Origin: Echria macrotheca | Taxonomy: Eukaryota; Ascomycota; Sordariomycetes; Sordariales; Schizotheciaceae | Direction: 5' to 3' | Assembly (NCBI GenBank): GCA_030411725.1 | Contig: MU839854.1 | Span: 125,670 to 189,669 of the forward strand | DNA: 64,000 bases | Made by a program: the position numbers and the translations under genes | The notes under the pieces: generated by a model | What the model saw: only the letters and a program-made list of their open reading frames with translations | Database searches by the model: none | What the model was told of the DNA's origin: nothing | Shown here: positions 46,821 through 56,633 of the stretch, one piece after another | Layout of the letters: every line of letters starts with the position of its first letter | How positions within the stretch are numbered: the first letter of the stretch is position 1

Positions 46821-47014
46821 CGGTTTGGATATGCTCAGAAATATCTGGTGTTGAAAGTGAGACAGAGTGCGACTGCCATTTTCGAGCGGTGAAATTGTTC
46901 AGGGCGCTTCCCTCTCCGGTCGGCGCGTAAGCGCAGCCCCTGCGGCCCCTGCGCTAACGCTCCCGGGGCGCGCTTCCTGGCAAAGCGACAAATTCCATCT
47001 GAAAAACAGCAAGT

Positions 47015-47362
47015 CACGTGTAGTGCCTTCGCTTAGCTGATAAGCTTATCAATTTATTTTTGGAAGCACCCGTATTGAGGGAAAGTGGGATCACGTAAGT
47101 TGGCCCGTGCTTTGTGGTGTCGTGGTTGAACCGCCGCTGGATTCGCCAGAGAGAGAGCACACCGGCTTGGGGCTGACAACAAGGAGGGACCGTGCCGGCA
47201 AGCGGCATGCTAAAGGAAGACTGGAGGAACTCTTCAGTGCCAGCTTTTTGACGTGCCTTCACACGATTTCGCGGTTCGCTGGCGCTCGCTGCAAAATCGC
47301 GTTCCGGCCCGAGCTGTTCCGGAGAGGGTGGAGGGCAAGATCACGTGTATATAGGTCACGTG
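47015..47362. promoter_or_regulatory. Three CACGTG E-boxes upstream of the squalene-epoxidase homologue
   Basis: Perfect CACGTG hexamers lie at 47015-47020, 47342-47347 and 47357-47362, that is 195-540 bp upstream of the predicted start codon at 46820. Fungal SREBP-type and other bHLH factors bind such sites in sterol genes. Binding here is inference. Confidence 0.35.
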
Positions 47363-47370
47363 CAAGTAAC

Positions 47371-48055
47371 CAGGCAAGCGGTTGCCAACAAAACAGAGCC
47401 ACATTACCTCCTTGGTACCTATTCTGCTATACTATTTGCTGGCATCTGGATGTATCTCGCGGTACCCCCACCCGGTCATCTAACGGTTTATAACTATCTG
47501 ATGGATAGGTGTTTTTTACCATAGAATCCAGTCACCTGTCAAGTCTCCTGACGACACGTAAATACTAGCCCTAATTCGATTGCAGTAATTTTATTACTAG
47601 CCGCTTTGGGTAGTGTAATAGAAGATGGCGGAGCTGTTAAGGTCGCTGTTAGCTGGGAACAGCCAGAGTTAATTTGTGTGGCTCTGTTTTTTTGGCAACG
47701 GCTTGCCAGTACATAGGCCACCATAAAAGATACAGGCAAAACAGAGGTATCTTTGCGTACTACCAGCCGGTCATCTGACCGTTCCTTGCTATTAGATGGG
47801 CCGTTGCTCTTTACCATAGAATCCTGTCACCTGTTAGGTCTCCTGACGAACGTAAACATCAACCCTATCCCAATTGCAGAGCATATGTTACCACCTACTT
47901 TGGGTGGCCTGATGGAACATGGTGGAACTGTTAGGGGTCCTGTTACCCAGGAACTGCCAGAGCCAGTTTTGTGTGGCCCTGTTTTTTCGGCAACCGCTTG
48001 CTGTGGTAATATGTCCCGTTATCTCTAGGTACGTTGCCAATAACGCTCACTGAAG
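47371..48055. repeat. Tandem MITE-like repeat pair with inverted ends
   Basis: An arm at 47371-47404 (GGCAAGCGGTTGCCAA..AAACAGAGCCACA) is inverted at 47676-47707 and again at 47971-48002. Between them, about 300-bp units (beginning CCGGTCATCTAACGG and CCGGTCATCTGACCG) repeat directly, each with TTTACCATAGAATCC, GTCACCTGT and TCTCCTGACGA. Confidence 0.75.
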
Positions 48056-49149
48056 CCAGTCCATACTTACACGCACCAATACCGGGGTACCACCGTCTGC
48101 CGCTTTGTTGTTCCCCGCATACGCTTGCAGCTCAACTAGATAGCATTGAAGACGAAAAAAGCCAAGCGCAACAGCGAAACCAAATGTCGCAGCAAGAGCG
48201 CAAGGGATTATGACATCGTAATTTTTGCGTACGAACTCGAAACTGCGAAACGTTAATTATCCTCAGGGAGTAATCCAAGTCGTTTATATTCGCCATTGCA
48301 GAAGTGATCTACCATCCGCTGGATCAGTACTGTAAGCTCTCTTCTATCTCGTAGTCTCCGAAGGGCCGCCTCCCGCAAGAGTAATGTTACCTAACAAGAC
48401 AGATGACAACCCGAGCAATGATCCTGTGCACTGGAAACCTCTCTCTGCCGCACACGATCGTGAAATCGGTATATTCCTCCCTCTTGAGATTCCTAACATG
48501 GCCAATAGGTAGGCTTGGACTGTCGAATGTATACTGAACGAGCCGTTCTCCCGCGTGAGCCTACTTTGATATTTCGCCGATGAGGCGCTTCATCATATGC
48601 ACTTCCTTCGTCCCAGGACTGGGGCCCGAACATCTGGAGAACACCTTAGCCGGGAAGGCCAAGCCGAGGCGATCATGAAATGCTGTAAGGTGGGCGAGTC
48701 ACCCAAGCAGGCACCCGAAATCCAACGGGGGTGGCGACGATTACTGGCAGTAGAAAAGCACCTTATGCGTCGTCTCTATTTTGCCGTGTGTAGGTAACTA
48801 GCGTTTGAAGGTGTTTAACCTGCGTTGTCTTCATCCGACGAATCTGGGCACACCTAATTTCTAGTTCCATATCTTGAACACTTGATAAAGCTTACCTCGG
48901 CTTAGGCTTGGCTTCGCCAGGCCGGCTCATCTTTGCTCAACCTCATTTATTCTTTTATAACACTTCAACTCTAGCCGAGATGGCCCAGAACTAGTACCAT
49001 AAAGGTGGCCAAATTGTTGGCATAAACTGATGTATGAAAGCCTCATTGGAACACGGAGTGCTGAGCCACCCTATTCGTTTCATCCTCTTTGATCACGCCA
49101 CGGTCATCGCGCACATTACTTGCATCATACTGCGCAATAATGACAAAAT

Positions 49150-49808
49150 CTACCTTCGAGCCATCGAAGCCACTTCCCCGGCGTTGGGTCCACTCTCGTC
49201 GACGAACCCAAACCTTTTATACAGCGGCGCTCCAGCTTTGCTCGCATCGACATATGCCCCGACACCATGCTCATCCGCAAGATCGCAACCCCACTTGACA
49301 AGCATCGAACCAGCCCCTTTTCTCTGATACTGGGGGTGAGTGGCGAGTGTATCCAAATCTAAGTCCCCATTCGGTCAGTGTGTCAACTCAGCCCAAAGAA
49401 CTCATCAAACAAACAGAAATGCCTCAAACCACCCATGACCCGTTCCCTCTCCCTCTCCTCTCTGCCGAAAAAGACGTCGCACTCCTCCCCAGGCATGTCC
49501 TCATGCCATGGCGGATACCGGCGTTTCCGCTCCTCGGGCATCGCTAGATCCCATTTCGCCCAGGCAGCGACTCGCGGTTGGCCCTGGGCATCGGTGCTTC
49601 CAGGGTCGACGACTTTGACGTAGCGACACGAAGATCGATTGAGCATTTCGCGCCTGTTAGCGTCTTCCCACCATTTGCGCACGCCGGGTGTGTCGGGCCA
49701 GAGACGCTGCAGGGTGGGGTCGGTGAACGCCGCGAACCAGATGTCGATCATGACGGGAATGTCCGCGGGCGTTGCCGGTTCGAGAATGAGCTTATTGGGG
49801 GAGGTCAT
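49150..49808 (-). CDS. GNAT-family N-acetyltransferase
   Basis: Two exons (49808-49415 and 49358-49150) across a 56-nt intron with a GTTTGT donor, a CTGAC branch and a TAG acceptor, phase 1, give 200 residues. The join creates HFYLDTLATHPQYQRKGAG, the acetyl-CoA-binding motif A of the family (R-x-x-G-x-G/A), and SMLVKWGCDLADEHG, then a motif-B-like ASKAGAPLYKRFGFVD. The N-terminal part begins LILEPATPADIPVMIDIWFAAF, typical of the fungal acyltransferases. Members transfer an acetyl group from acetyl-CoA to amines; the substrate is not predictable. A cytoplasmic enzyme, with no targeting signal seen. Without the intron the gene appears as two unlinked frames. Confidence 0.88.
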
Positions 49809-50212
49809 TATGAGATGAGAGGGATTTATAGTTACAAGTTCAGCTGATGGCCGAGGTCTGAGAAAGGTATGGCAGTGTAAAGGATAGATGAGAGCTGTCA
49901 GGGGTGGTGGGCCGGCGCTCTGCTCACTGGCCTGGCCACGTGCGTTGCGTCGTATTCTTTTTAGCCTATCAACCCCGTGGGTATATCAGTGTGCTGAGCA
50001 CAGCAGCGAAATTGGATTGGCCCAAAGTACCTGCATAAGCTCCAAGGTAGCTTGCATGAATTTTTTTGCGGTGCTGCGCCTTTCTGCCTGGAGCGTGGCT
50101 GATGTTTCCCCTCGCCCATATCAGGTTATGGCTTCCTCCTGAACACCCTGTGAGCTGCTGTTTCCTCTTTTTACTAGACGAGATAAATTCCACCTAGGCC
50201 TATACACTCGAT
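49809..50212. promoter_or_regulatory. Divergent promoter region between GNAT and HET genes
   Basis: The roughly 400-bp gap separates the minus-strand GNAT gene from the plus-strand HET gene and must contain both promoters. No specific site is called. Confidence 0.4.
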
Positions 50213-52591
50213 ATGGACCAACAGAACGGCCGAAAACGGCAACGGTCTGAGCGGGAACCAGTCCCTTCTCACCGTCCATCGACGCGGTTGAGACTTGACT
50301 GCCTAGTGCCCAGTGGACCGCGACTGTGTTCATCATGTCGAACCATCGACTTCGAGAAAGTCTTTAGCTCCAAGGTGAACAGATGTGGCAAAGAGAGATC
50401 TTTTGGCCATCCCGTTCAGCAGGGGTTGAACCTCACATCTTCCGCCAGCTGTGATCTGTGCGTCTTCTTCGTGCGATTCCTCGGCTTCGATGCAGGTACA
50501 GAGCCTGACCTGCGCGGCTACGATCTGTGTGCCTACTCTGCGCGAGCAGCGTTCGGTATCCCACAGGGCGTCCTAGCTGACAGCGGGCCTATGCTTGCTC
50601 TCGTCCCCAGCCGCAAGAAGGGTAGCCGCGAGAGGACAGCTCGGGGGCCACATCCAATACAGTCCGGTCAGATGATCATGGAATGCCTCCCTTCAGAGAC
50701 AACAAGTCGACTTGGTGCCCGTCTAATCGGGCCACAGGTAGACTATTCTCTTGTCGCGTCGTGGCTCAACTTCTGTACCACCCATCACACTCGCCTCTGC
50801 CACACACAGAGTTCAGAAGTCGCATCCCTTCCCGGATTCCGTGTAATCGACTGCGAGACTAGGAAGATCGTCCCGTGGAACAGCCTTTCACAGACTGACG
50901 GCTTTGTAGCCCTTAGCTATGTCTGGGGCAGCTTTCAACATGACGGCATCGTTGTCGATGGCCACCTGCCAAATGAAGTCCCAAGGCTCATTGACGACTC
51001 TATCGAGGTGACACACCAGCTCGGATACAGATTTTTGTGGGTTGATCGCTACTGCATCCCACAGAACGATGAGATGGAAAAACACGTACAAGTCCGAAAC
51101 ATGAATCTTATTTACGGATCCTCTGCCATCACCATCATCGCTGCAGCGGGAAAGGATCCAACGCACGGGCTGCCTGGAGTTCGGAAAAGACCCAGACGGG
51201 AGCAGCAAGTGATTCAGATTGGCAACAGGACGCTGGCGTCAACGAATCTCAACATACGACATCAGGTCACATCCTCAAACTGGAACACTAGAGGCTGGAC
51301 TTTCCAGGAGGCCTACCTGTCAACGCGGCGCCTGGTCTTCACTGAGTACATGGTCTACTTTCAGTGTTGTGCCATGCACTGCCTCGAGACTATATCAGCG
51401 CCGCTTGAGGCCCTCCATACCGATAACCGGCAACGGTTTCGGGACCGCATCGACATATCTAGGGTCTGGCCTCTGCGAGGCTTGGGGAAGTTTGCCGCTG
51501 ACCTGGAGGGCCGCATCGAGGAATACGCCCGAAGGACCATTTCTTATCAAAGTGACGCCCTCAATGCTTTTGAAGGCGTCCTTGCCAAGTTCGGGGCTAT
51601 GGAAAGGCCCGTCCGCGCGCTATGCGGTGTACCGATATTCGACTCAGATGACGCCGCGGCCAGTTTGATCGTAGGGTTGTCGTGGCAGATCGATATGAAA
51701 AGGGTCCTTTCGGGTACGAGGGTCGGCAACAAGTTCTCAGATATCCATCTGATCAGGCGACCTGGATTTCCAAGTTGGTCATGGACGGGCTGGGTCTTCA
51801 CAAGCCCAGAGTCGAAATTCCGGCTCAATTTCAACATTCACCTCGAGGACGGCAGTGGGTTAAAGAAGAACAAATTCCAGCCGGATAAGTCTAGACTGAA
51901 GGAAACGATTTCCCTGGTCGACATAGACGTACAGATGGAGAGTGACGGTGGTCTCTTACCGTGGGCTCAGCACAGCGACCGCATCCTGGAAATGGCCTCA
52001 ACAAGGCAGACGTCGCCGCACGCGCTGCGTATATCCGGGTTCACGGTTAACCTTCTCGTAAAGGCGCCCGTTGACTCGGACGCAGCTTCCTCCTCAAGGG
52101 GTGGTAATGAAACTACCAGCAGAAAACGATATATACTCGCCGACCAGTATGGCCACCCCCGAGCCGACGAAGACACGAAATTGCTCTATGTCGAAGGGAC
52201 TCGTGATCTTCTGAATTACACAGAGTACCTTGCTCGCCTATGCGTGTCTGCAGGCATCGAACGGCGCCCTACAGGGGTAGGCGCATCTGAGCAGTCTTTC
52301 CATCTCAGGTTCATCGTCCTTGGTTTCATGAACGATGTGATACCCAGCGGCGAGCTAGGATACAGATCATATCCAAATGAGATCGCCATGGTGATGGTGC
52401 TTCACCATCAGGAAAAGTCGGATTTCTGGGAGAGGCTTACTGTTATAACTTCGGGGTGTTCGTATCACAGCCCATTTCAAGTTTCCGACATGCGGCTCCT
52501 TAAGATGCTTAGGAGTATGCCGGATGGCACGGGCCTGGAAGTATGGAAGAAAATGGGGCCATGGGAATGGTGCGAGACACCTGTTGTGTAA
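50213..52591 (+). CDS. Heterokaryon incompatibility (HET) domain protein
   Basis: An intronless frame of 792 residues from the first ATG. The N-terminus has spaced Cys pairs (LCSSCRTIDFEKVF, then ASCDLCVFF), typical of HET proteins with a leading CxxC region. Then come WLNFCTTHH, LPGFRVIDCETRKIV and the signature GFVALSYVWG (about residue 235), followed by YRFLWVDRYCIPQ, MNLIYGSSAITIIAAAG, and NTRGWTFQEAYLSTRRLVFT. The order and spacing match the family. The second domain (residues about 430-792) is of unknown function. Proteins of this family mediate programmed death on allorecognition; the partner is unknown. It belongs to a different HET subtype from the gene at 3922. Confidence 0.93.
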   Translation: MDQQNGRKRQRSEREPVPSHRPSTRLRLDCLVPSGPRLCSSCRTIDFEKVFSSKVNRCGKERSFGHPVQQGLNLTSSASCDLCVFFVRFLGFDAGTEPDLRGYDLCAYSARAAFGIPQGVLADSGPMLALVPSRKKGSRERTARGPHPIQSGQMIMECLPSETTSRLGARLIGPQVDYSLVASWLNFCTTHHTRLCHTQSSEVASLPGFRVIDCETRKIVPWNSLSQTDGFVALSYVWGSFQHDGIVVDGHLPNEVPRLIDDSIEVTHQLGYRFLWVDRYCIPQNDEMEKHVQVRNMNLIYGSSAITIIAAAGKDPTHGLPGVRKRPRREQQVIQIGNRTLASTNLNIRHQVTSSNWNTRGWTFQEAYLSTRRLVFTEYMVYFQCCAMHCLETISAPLEALHTDNRQRFRDRIDISRVWPLRGLGKFAADLEGRIEEYARRTISYQSDALNAFEGVLAKFGAMERPVRALCGVPIFDSDDAAASLIVGLSWQIDMKRVLSGTRVGNKFSDIHLIRRPGFPSWSWTGWVFTSPESKFRLNFNIHLEDGSGLKKNKFQPDKSRLKETISLVDIDVQMESDGGLLPWAQHSDRILEMASTRQTSPHALRISGFTVNLLVKAPVDSDAASSSRGGNETTSRKRYILADQYGHPRADEDTKLLYVEGTRDLLNYTEYLARLCVSAGIERRPTGVGASEQSFHLRFIVLGFMNDVIPSGELGYRSYPNEIAMVMVLHHQEKSDFWERLTVITSGCSYHSPFQVSDMRLLKMLRSMPDGTGLEVWKKMGPWEWCETPVV

Positions 52592-53952
52592 ACATGCAGT
52601 AGGCTTCATCATCATGACCGGCTCGGAAGTGCACATCAAACAAAGACGGCTTTCCAACTTGAATGACAGCAAGTAAGTAATGGCGTATCAAGTAAGGGTA
52701 TTATCCCCCGTACTAACTGCTTTCTAGCAACTACCCAGGTTCAGGTGACAATGCCCGGGTGAAAAAGCGAGATGGCAAAGGAATCCGCAATGTTCGAGTT
52801 CCCTTTTGAGTTGTTCAAACCACCATAATACCCCGGCCGTCAGCATTGGCTTTAAGAAAGAGAGAGCATGGTTGTACAAATCACTATCATCCCGAGAAAT
52901 GTTACCTCTCTCACAACCGAGGACAAGGTACCTACCTACTTTCTTCATGTTCTCCTGGGTCTCATATTTTGACATGTGGTGCTTTCTTTCCCACCGATAA
53001 GCGAATTCACGCCCTGACTCCGCTGTCTCTGTCTTAACCGTCAGTATCAGGCCCAAGGAATTATGCCACAGAACCCCAGAAAGTAATTGCAAGAACCGGT
53101 CGGGGGGGGGGGGGGGGGGGGACAGCTTAGCTACCTTTATGCCAGCGGCAGGCGGTGTCAGAGTTCTGCACCTCGAAGTAATCTTCTTCCATACCGTACA
53201 AGACTGAATGTCCGCGTCGGGGATGACTCGTCAGCTTCACAGGATTGGCGTTGCCGATAACAGCGCGATGGTCTGACCGGCGCTTGACCTGAGGCTTTGG
53301 CAGCTGGCTGTTTCCATGATGGAAGGACAGGGAGAAGGCGGACCTGGAGGCCAAAGAAAGTGAGCAGGAGGGATAATGATAAGCCTGCTGAAATCAAAAC
53401 TGAAGAACAGGGGGTTATCAAGACGAATATTGGCACAGAGGCTGTTAGGTTCAAAAATGGGACACATTTTGGCCATCTTTTCATTTGGGACTGGTTTTAG
53501 GCCCCCTCGGCTGGAGTTGAAGCGATTCGTAGGCTGCGCAGCCTGCGAAAAATTGCAATTAGGGTAAGCAAATGTGAGCCATCCTGAGAGAATCCCGAGC
53601 AGCGACTGACCCAAGCCTAAGACAGGGTAGGTAGTTTCACGTGCACGAGGTGCGGAAATAGAAATTTTGTGTGCCCAGATTCGTCGCACAAAACCGCAGT
53701 TTTACCACATATCACGAATAAGCGCCCTACAGATTAGTACAGCATCTTCCCAGCATCTTCCATGCATTTAACACTTTGCACGTTTCATTCTCGGGCGATG
53801 CTGATGTGTGCGTTGAGATAAATTGTTATTACATATTTTTCTATAATGAGTTTCCCGTGAAGGTTTTCCTAGCTCGCCACCTCTTGTACTTGAGTTTCCA
53901 GCTACCCAGAGGGGCAAAGCTGAACAGAGTCGGTCAGCTGCAAGTCCACAAC
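52592..53952. other. Gene-free interval with homopolymer
   Basis: Short overlapping frames only. A run of 20 G (53102-53121) is the notable structure. A 75-codon minus-strand frame at 53127-53354 has no motif. Confidence 0.3.
53102..53121. repeat. Poly-G run of 20 bases
   Basis: An uninterrupted G tract on the plus strand. Its length may be inaccurate, since such runs are prone to sequencing error. Confidence 0.9.
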
Positions 53953-55551
53953 TTAGCGTCTTACACAGCGGTAGCTGGCAGCGATGGTTTGGTCCCCCTT
54001 GCCGTCGTATTTGGCCACAAGGGGATATTGGCAAAGCTTCCGGGTGAAGTGACTGGCAGCTGTGGGCAAGCTTGCGGCGGCAATCTCCTGGGGTGCTTTG
54101 CCGTTCTCGACCCAATTCACCAGGGACTCGAGCGAGTTGGTAGGAACTGCACCGTCTATACTCCCAAGGCCGCAATGATCAACCCCGGGTGCGAGGAATA
54201 GCCGGAAGAACTGGTCGATATCGTATCCATTGCCCAAGTGTTTCTGTACATCGTCGCGATATCGGATCGAGTCCTGGGTGAAGATGAGGTTGTCGGCTTC
54301 GCCGTGCCAGATCAACAGCTTACCGCCCGCCCGTCTGAAACCGGCGAGGTCGGGGCTGGACGAGTCAATGATGTCGCTGAACTTGGCCACTGACTCGGCA
54401 AAGATATTTCGTAGAGATGCAGAATCTATGTCCTGAACGGCGAACTCGGGGTCCGCCTTGACAAAATACCGCACCCAGTCCCTTGCTACAAAGAATGGAT
54501 CGCCAACCCGGGTCCCGTTTGCGTCCAGGGTCGCTGCTAGGCTGTCGAGTGGTGCGCCAATGTTCAGACCATACCAAAGTGGCGAACCGGACGATGTCTT
54601 GGGACCCTGCCAGATCTTGTCGACGACCGAGGCAAGTTGTTTGCTAAGGACAACCTCGTTGCCGTTGCAGTTGATTTTCTTGCCCACGAGCGAGAAGGGG
54701 TTGAAGCTGCATTTTGCCAGGTCCGAAATGACGCCGTCCTTAACGCCGTCCAGCTCATCGCATGCCGCGACAGCTGCCGTCCTTGCGGCTTGGAACTCGC
54801 AAGCGGAGGGGTAGTAGCCCGCTTCACGCATCGCAACCTGCGGCCACAGCTCGGAAACGACGTACTTGGTCCAGTAGATGGCGGGAGCTCCAGCAAGAAT
54901 GCCATCAAAGTCTCCCGGGTATTGCTGTGCTGCGACTAGACCCTGTCGACCTCCGGTAGAACAGCCCTCCCAGTAGGAAAATGCGGCTGGTTTCTGATAG
55001 TAGGATGCCGCCAGTTGCTTTCCGGCAACAACCATCTCGTGAACCGACCGTGAGGCAAAGTTAGTCAGCAGCTCCGTGTTGACCATCCCATCGTCCTTGA
55101 GCGCCCAGCCTGCGGGGCTGAGAAGGTTGCCGTCAAGTCCGGCGTCGGTGGATATCGCGGCGAATCCTTTGGCGGCGTATGGTGCAAGCGTCAACGGGCC
55201 GTGTCCGGCTGCCCAAGCGCTCCCGCCAAGAGAAATAAGGCGGCCATTCCACTCCGATTTAGAAGCAGGCAGCCATATCTGGACATGGACCGTATCGTTG
55301 GCGTTAGGGTGACTAAGTGTAACGTTCACCTCGCAGACGTTAATGCCGACGACGTCCTGGTTGAGGATGGGGGGAAAGGCCGCGACGGTGTGGTTGTTCA
55401 GCTCGGCGCTGGAGATCGAAAGAACGCTTGCGCCAGCAATTTCGGGCCTTGGAAAGTTGGAGCAATGCTGGCTCAGGCTGGTGGGATGCGCAATCACCAT
55501 CGCGGCCAACACTGAGAGACCGCCGAGGACGGTCATAAAACGCGTTGACAT
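53953..55551 (-). CDS. Secreted tannase / feruloyl esterase family protein
   Basis: A 532-residue frame from the ATG at 55551. It has a signal peptide (FMTVLGGLSVLAAMVIAHP), then the family layout: SLGGSAWAAGHGPL, STDAGL, the nucleophile motif WEGCSTGGRQG with the Ser between Cys and Thr, DFDGILAGAPAIYW, a calcium-binding-type loop (CDELDGVKDGVISD), the Asp region (LIWHGEADNLI) and the His region (APGVDHCGLG). The CS..D..HC arrangement, with Cys next to both the Ser and the His, is typical of this esterase family, which cleaves feruloyl or galloyl esters from plant polymers outside the cell. Substrate choice between tannin and feruloyl esters cannot be decided. Many N-glycosylation sites fit secretion. 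Confidence 0.93.
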   Translation of the reverse strand: MSTRFMTVLGGLSVLAAMVIAHPTSLSQHCSNFPRPEIAGASVLSISSAELNNHTVAAFPPILNQDVVGINVCEVNVTLSHPNANDTVHVQIWLPASKSEWNGRLISLGGSAWAAGHGPLTLAPYAAKGFAAISTDAGLDGNLLSPAGWALKDDGMVNTELLTNFASRSVHEMVVAGKQLAASYYQKPAAFSYWEGCSTGGRQGLVAAQQYPGDFDGILAGAPAIYWTKYVVSELWPQVAMREAGYYPSACEFQAARTAAVAACDELDGVKDGVISDLAKCSFNPFSLVGKKINCNGNEVVLSKQLASVVDKIWQGPKTSSGSPLWYGLNIGAPLDSLAATLDANGTRVGDPFFVARDWVRYFVKADPEFAVQDIDSASLRNIFAESVAKFSDIIDSSSPDLAGFRRAGGKLLIWHGEADNLIFTQDSIRYRDDVQKHLGNGYDIDQFFRLFLAPGVDHCGLGSIDGAVPTNSLESLVNWVENGKAPQEIAAASLPTAASHFTRKLCQYPLVAKYDGKGDQTIAASYRCVRR

Positions 55552-56213
55552 TATGTTTATATGCAACGAGAAAAGAAAAAGTCGGGTAACAAGGAGTTAA
55601 AAAGTCAGTGCTCCACCAAAGGTTAAGCTGCAGGGAATGATGCTGTGGTCCTGAGCATCAGCACGAGGACTTCCACTTCATATTTTATATGCAGTAGCTA
55701 CTACCTATGCTCGCGGATATCGGGAACCAGTCCGGACCGGAGGTAGGAGATCTGGATACACTTCTGTTCTATCCCCCGACCCTGTCTTTGGAGTCCAGTG
55801 TCAAATGAGACACAACGCTCTCTGCTGGAGCACGGGTTTATTTCAACAATTGTGCTGATTAAGCTTACAAAGACTGCAGCTCTCTCAGGCAGGCATGTTA
55901 AATTAACCACTAAGAGCTGGAGGGGAGCCGGCTTTATGATTCGCCGCCTAGCGCCGGCCGGATTTACGCGCAGCCCTGCGGCGGTGCCGCGATTTCAGCT
56001 CGTGTTGCAACTCCGCGGACGCGAAAGATCAACACCCAGAGGACGTTCATGACAGAAACTCTGTTGTTAGATTTCAAACGACACAGTCCACACGGTTCGG
56101 TTCACTTGCCGCCAGCGTCAGCCACACAGACGCCAATCCGCCTTGGTGGGACGCTGGTGGTATTCAACAGCAATGGCGCGCTGGGTAGGCCCACAGGGTC
56201 CACTGGCTGGCTG
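55552..56213. other. Gene-free interval
   Basis: Holds the promoter side of the esterase gene. Nothing else was recognised. Confidence 0.3.
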
Positions 56214-56397
56214 ATCAAGGGAGACAGCAGTCAGCAGCAGGGTCGAGGGCGACGAGACCCAGACGCAGCGGGGTGAAAATGCCCAAGCTGAGGCGCAAGC
56301 CCTCGAGGAGCAATTGACACGAATGAATGCTCGCATCGCACTGCCCCAGAAGGTGAAGGAGGCCAAGCAACGGACGGCGGACCTCGAGAAGGAATAG
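56214..56397 (+). pseudogene. Orphan coiled-coil fragment
   Basis: An open stretch after an in-frame TGA encodes a Glu/Gln/Ala-rich helix (ENAQAEAQALEEQLTRMNAR, then KVKEAKQRTADLEKE) and ends in a TAG. It has no start codon or upstream partner. It may be the tail of a decayed gene or a missed 3' exon. Confidence 0.3.
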
Positions 56398-56633
56398 GGA
56401 ACCGTTACTGGTAACGTTAATTAAATTCTCCCGGTATTTAAGTTGCGTTTATACCCGCCTCCACGATATTATCTACCCACTTTGTAAATGGCCCAGCCAT
56501 CCAGCCCGCAAGCTCTCGAAGTATGGCGAGCAGTTTGTATATTCCCGGTAACGAGTCAGTCTGGCCGATGGTTGTCTTCCCTATGATTTCCTATTCCCGC
56601 CACATGTTAGTACTAAGATGTAACACGTATGCA

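Larger units (their letters stand above)
46821..49149. other. Gene-free interval with E-boxes and tandem repeats
   Basis: The proximal part is the promoter side of the squalene-epoxidase homologue. The repeat pair at 47371-48055 occupies the middle. From 48060 to 49150 only short frames without motifs are present. Confidence 0.35.
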
